Shown here: positions 5,177 to 6,921 of the stretch, in pieces
Position numbering within the stretch: position 1 is the first letter of the stretch
How the letters are laid out: each line of letters begins with the position of its first letter
Assembly: GCA_033764265.1 (NCBI GenBank)
Contig: JANRJB010000431.1
Coordinates: forward strand, 1 to 6,921
Length of the DNA: 6,921 nt
Source of the DNA: VGEM01 sp033764265
GTDB lineage: Bacteria; Pseudomonadota; Alphaproteobacteria; Rhodospirillales; Rhodospirillaceae
Direction of reading: 5' to 3'
The notes under the pieces: model-generated
Databases searched by the model: none
What the model saw: only the letters and a program-made list of their open reading frames with translations
Told to the model about the DNA's origin: nothing
Program-made: the position numbers and the translations under genes

Positions 5177-6143
5177 ACCCGTTCTTCATGATCACCTTGC
5201 CGAAGTGCCGGCGGTCGTTGACCATCTCGTGCGCCTTGGCCAGTTCGGCCATCGGCAGCACGGTGTCGACGATGCCCTTGAACGTGCCGGCGGCGAACAG
5301 CGGCAGCGCCTGGGCGGTGAAGGTCGGCACGGTCTCGGTCAGGTAGCGCGGCGAGGTGTCGATGCTCATGGTGTTGAGCGAGACATTGCGTTCGCCGACG
5401 CGGAGGTTGAAGGTGACGACGATGCCGCCGGTGGAGCCGTAGTTGCAGACCTTGCCCTCGTTGGCCATGCAGTCGAGCAGGCGCTCGAAGGTCTCCGCGC
5501 CGATGGTGGCGCAAGAGACGTCGATGCCGTGCATCTTGGTGTCGGCCTTGGCCAGCGTCACCCAGTCGTCGGTCTTGTAGTTGTAGACCGCGTCGCAGCC
5601 CCATTCCTTGGCCTTTTTCAGCTTATCGTCGCGGCTGGCGGTGCCGGCCACCCAGCAACCGCGGCTTTTCGCGATCTGCAGGGCCGCCGAGCCGACCGAG
5701 GATGCGACCGCCTCGATCAGCACGTTCTGCCCCGGTTGCGCGTTGGCGACGGTGACGAGCGCGTGCCAGGCGGTGTGCCAGCCGACCGGCACCGCCGCGC
5801 CTTCCTCGAAGGTCATGCGCGCCGGCAGATGGTGCGTCTTGGCGGCGTCGGCGACCACCTTGGTGGCGTGGCTGCCGCGCACCCGCGCCATCACCCGGTC
5901 GCCCGGCTTGAAGGCCGTGACGCCCGGCCCGACTTTGTCAATCGTGCCGGCGCACTCCAGGCCCAGGATCAGGGGCAGACCGATGCCGGAATACGTGCCG
6001 GCGCGCATGCGCGTTTCGGCGAAGTTGATGCCCGAGGTGACGACATTGATGCGCACCTGGCCGGCGCCCGGGTCAGGATCGGGCAGATCTTCCCATTTCA
6101 TGGCGTCGGGGCCGCCGAATTGGCGGACGGTCCAGGCTTTCAT
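5175..6143 (-). CDS. Quinone oxidoreductase-type medium-chain dehydrogenase (zinc-free)
   Basis: 322 residues, the usual length. AGGAGG (6149-6154) lies 5 bases upstream of the ATG. Such enzymes reduce quinones, enones or enoyl thioesters with NADPH in the cytoplasm. The catalytic half shows GPDAMKWEDLPDPDPGAGQV (11-30), SGINFAETRMRAGTY (37-51), GLECAGTIDKVGPGV (61-75) and PGDRVMA (80-86). The nucleotide-binding half shows NVLIEAVASSVGSAALQIAK (140-159), AGTASRDDKLKKAKEWGCDAVYNY (166-189, where lysines after GT/S suggest NADPH) and YGSTGG (235-240). The Cys/His set of zinc alcohol dehydrogenases is missing (GLE replaces GHE). It follows the transporter gene by 22 bases, so they probably form an operon. 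Its TAG stop is provided by hairpin element 2. The substrate is not deducible. Confidence 0.88.
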   Translation of the reverse strand: MKAWTVRQFGGPDAMKWEDLPDPDPGAGQVRINVVTSGINFAETRMRAGTYSGIGLPLILGLECAGTIDKVGPGVTAFKPGDRVMARVRGSHATKVVADAAKTHHLPARMTFEEGAAVPVGWHTAWHALVTVANAQPGQNVLIEAVASSVGSAALQIAKSRGCWVAGTASRDDKLKKAKEWGCDAVYNYKTDDWVTLAKADTKMHGIDVSCATIGAETFERLLDCMANEGKVCNYGSTGGIVVTFNLRVGERNVSLNTMSIDTSPRYLTETVPTFTAQALPLFAAGTFKGIVDTVLPMAELAKAHEMVNDRRHFGKVIMKNG

Positions 6144-6165
6144 CTGCGCCTCCTGTTGATGGCGT

Positions 6166-6921
6166 TCACGACTTGGCCGCCGGCGCGGCGAAATGGCGCT
6201 GCACGTCTTCGACGTCGATGCCCGACGGCACCGGCTTCAGCACCATATAGAACAGTCCTGCCGCCACCAACGGAATGCCCACGGCGACGGTGAAGGCCAT
6301 GTTCCAGCCCCACGCCCCCACGGCGTTGGACACCATCAAGGGTCCGACCGCGGTGCCCAGGTTGACGGCGAGCGAGGAACACACGGCGAGGCCGGTGGCG
6401 CGCAGGTGCGTCGGGAAAATCTCCGCCACGTAGGCGAACTTCACCGCCGCGGTGCCGTAAAAGAACATCGTCATCACCGCGAAGGCGGCGATGGTGGCGG
6501 CCCGGCTTTCGGTCAGCCACACCAGCACGAAGAACGCCACCGCGCCCAACATGGTCCAGATCACAACGGTGGTGCGCCGCGTCAACACGAACTCGCCGGT
6601 GACGGCGGCCAGTATGTAACCGAGCACGCCGATGGCGTTGCCGATGCCGACCAGGTAGGCCGACGAGCCGATCTCGAGCCCGCGCGCCTCGACGAAGAAG
6701 GTGGGAAAGTAGATCGCCGAGCCGCCGTAGGCGATCACGAACAGGAACTGGGCGATGAACAGGGTGATCGAGCGTCGGCGCATGTCGGGCGCGAACAACA
6801 GGCCGATGGACTCGGACAGACTGCGGTGCCGGGTCGAGGTGCTGACGGCGGTGAAGCGGTCGGTCTCGGCCAGCACGAAGCGGATCACCAGCACGTAGGG
6901 CAGCGTCAGCAGCGCCACCAG
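6166..6921 (-). CDS. Major facilitator transporter, C-terminal half (5' end cut by window edge)
   Basis: 251 residues are visible and the frame is open through the right edge, so the true start lies outside. The visible part begins at the end of helix 6 (LLTLPYVLVIRFVLAET), followed by a charged central loop (about 21-49) and then six hydrophobic segments, the second half of a 12-helix carrier. AEIFPTHLRATG (166-177) is the conserved P-x-x-x-R-A-T-G signature between helices 10 and 11 of the metabolite/sugar-type symporters, and the E-T-D end of helix 6 fits the same group. Proton-coupled uptake of an organic acid or similar metabolite across the inner membrane is the likely role, but the substrate is unknown. 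The C-terminal tail is short and cytoplasmic. The reductase gene follows after 22 bases. Confidence 0.87.
   Translation of the reverse strand: MVALLTLPYVLVIRFVLAETDRFTAVSTSTRHRSLSESIGLLFAPDMRRRSITLFIAQFLFVIAYGGSAIYFPTFFVEARGLEIGSSAYLVGIGNAIGVLGYILAAVTGEFVLTRRTTVVIWTMLGAVAFFVLVWLTESRAATIAAFAVMTMFFYGTAAVKFAYVAEIFPTHLRATGLAVCSSLAVNLGTAVGPLMVSNAVGAWGWNMAFTVAVGIPLVAAGLFYMVLKPVPSGIDVEDVQRHFAAPAAKS

Noticed and set aside
5694..5723. Reductase nucleotide-binding loop reads V-A-S-S-V-G instead of the common A-A-G-G-V-G
   Set aside because: Serine variants of this loop occur, as far as I recall, in other quinone-oxidoreductase relatives, so it is not strong evidence of lost cofactor binding.
5205..6293. 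Plus-strand open frame of 362 codons opposite the reductase
   Set aside because: Antisense shadow: no family pattern, repetitive G/R/H/D composition, and it runs across two real genes on the other strand.

Overview
The window is GC-rich (about 70% in most of the 60-base lines I counted) and densely coded. Family content and the Shine-Dalgarno-led, compact gene layout suggest a proteobacterium, most likely an alphaproteobacterium. The genus cannot be read from this sequence. There are no rRNA, tRNA, CRISPR or transposase genes in the window.

Layout. (1) 1-1054, minus strand: an alpha/beta-hydrolase gene running off the left edge. A second hydrolase-like start appears near the cut end, so it looks like a tandem two-domain protein. 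(2) 1055-1239: a divergent intergenic region. (3) 1240-3472, plus strand: a three-gene operon with gaps of 39 and 10 bases. It encodes a Tat-exported DUF1838-type protein, a cytoplasmic ureidoglycolate-lyase (AllA)-fold protein and a secreted CpcT/CpeT-like protein. (4) 3446-4995, minus strand: two membrane-protein genes joined by an ATGA stop/start overlap. One is a four-helix protein of unknown family and the other a zinc-ribbon DUF3667-type protein. The last one overlaps the end of the plus-strand operon by 27 bases and is locally less GC-rich than its neighbours. (5) 4996-5174: a 179-base spacer almost filled by two related long hairpins. (6) 5175-6921, minus strand: a quinone-oxidoreductase-type dehydrogenase preceded by the C-terminal half of a major facilitator transporter cut by the right edge.

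How it works together. The transporter and reductase, 22 bases apart, look like an uptake-plus-reduction pair for a small organic substrate. The hydrolase at the other end would fit the same kind of catabolic or accessory metabolism, but no pathway is demonstrated. The plus-strand trio combines two exported proteins with an AllA-fold enzyme. No other purine-catabolism gene and no phycobiliprotein gene is present, so the textbook functions of these families may not apply.

The most unusual non-coding signal is the pair of hairpins at 5012-5176. The two elements share one layout and loop motif. Their stems differ in sequence, yet almost every difference is matched on the opposite arm. One of them supplies the stop codon of the reductase gene.
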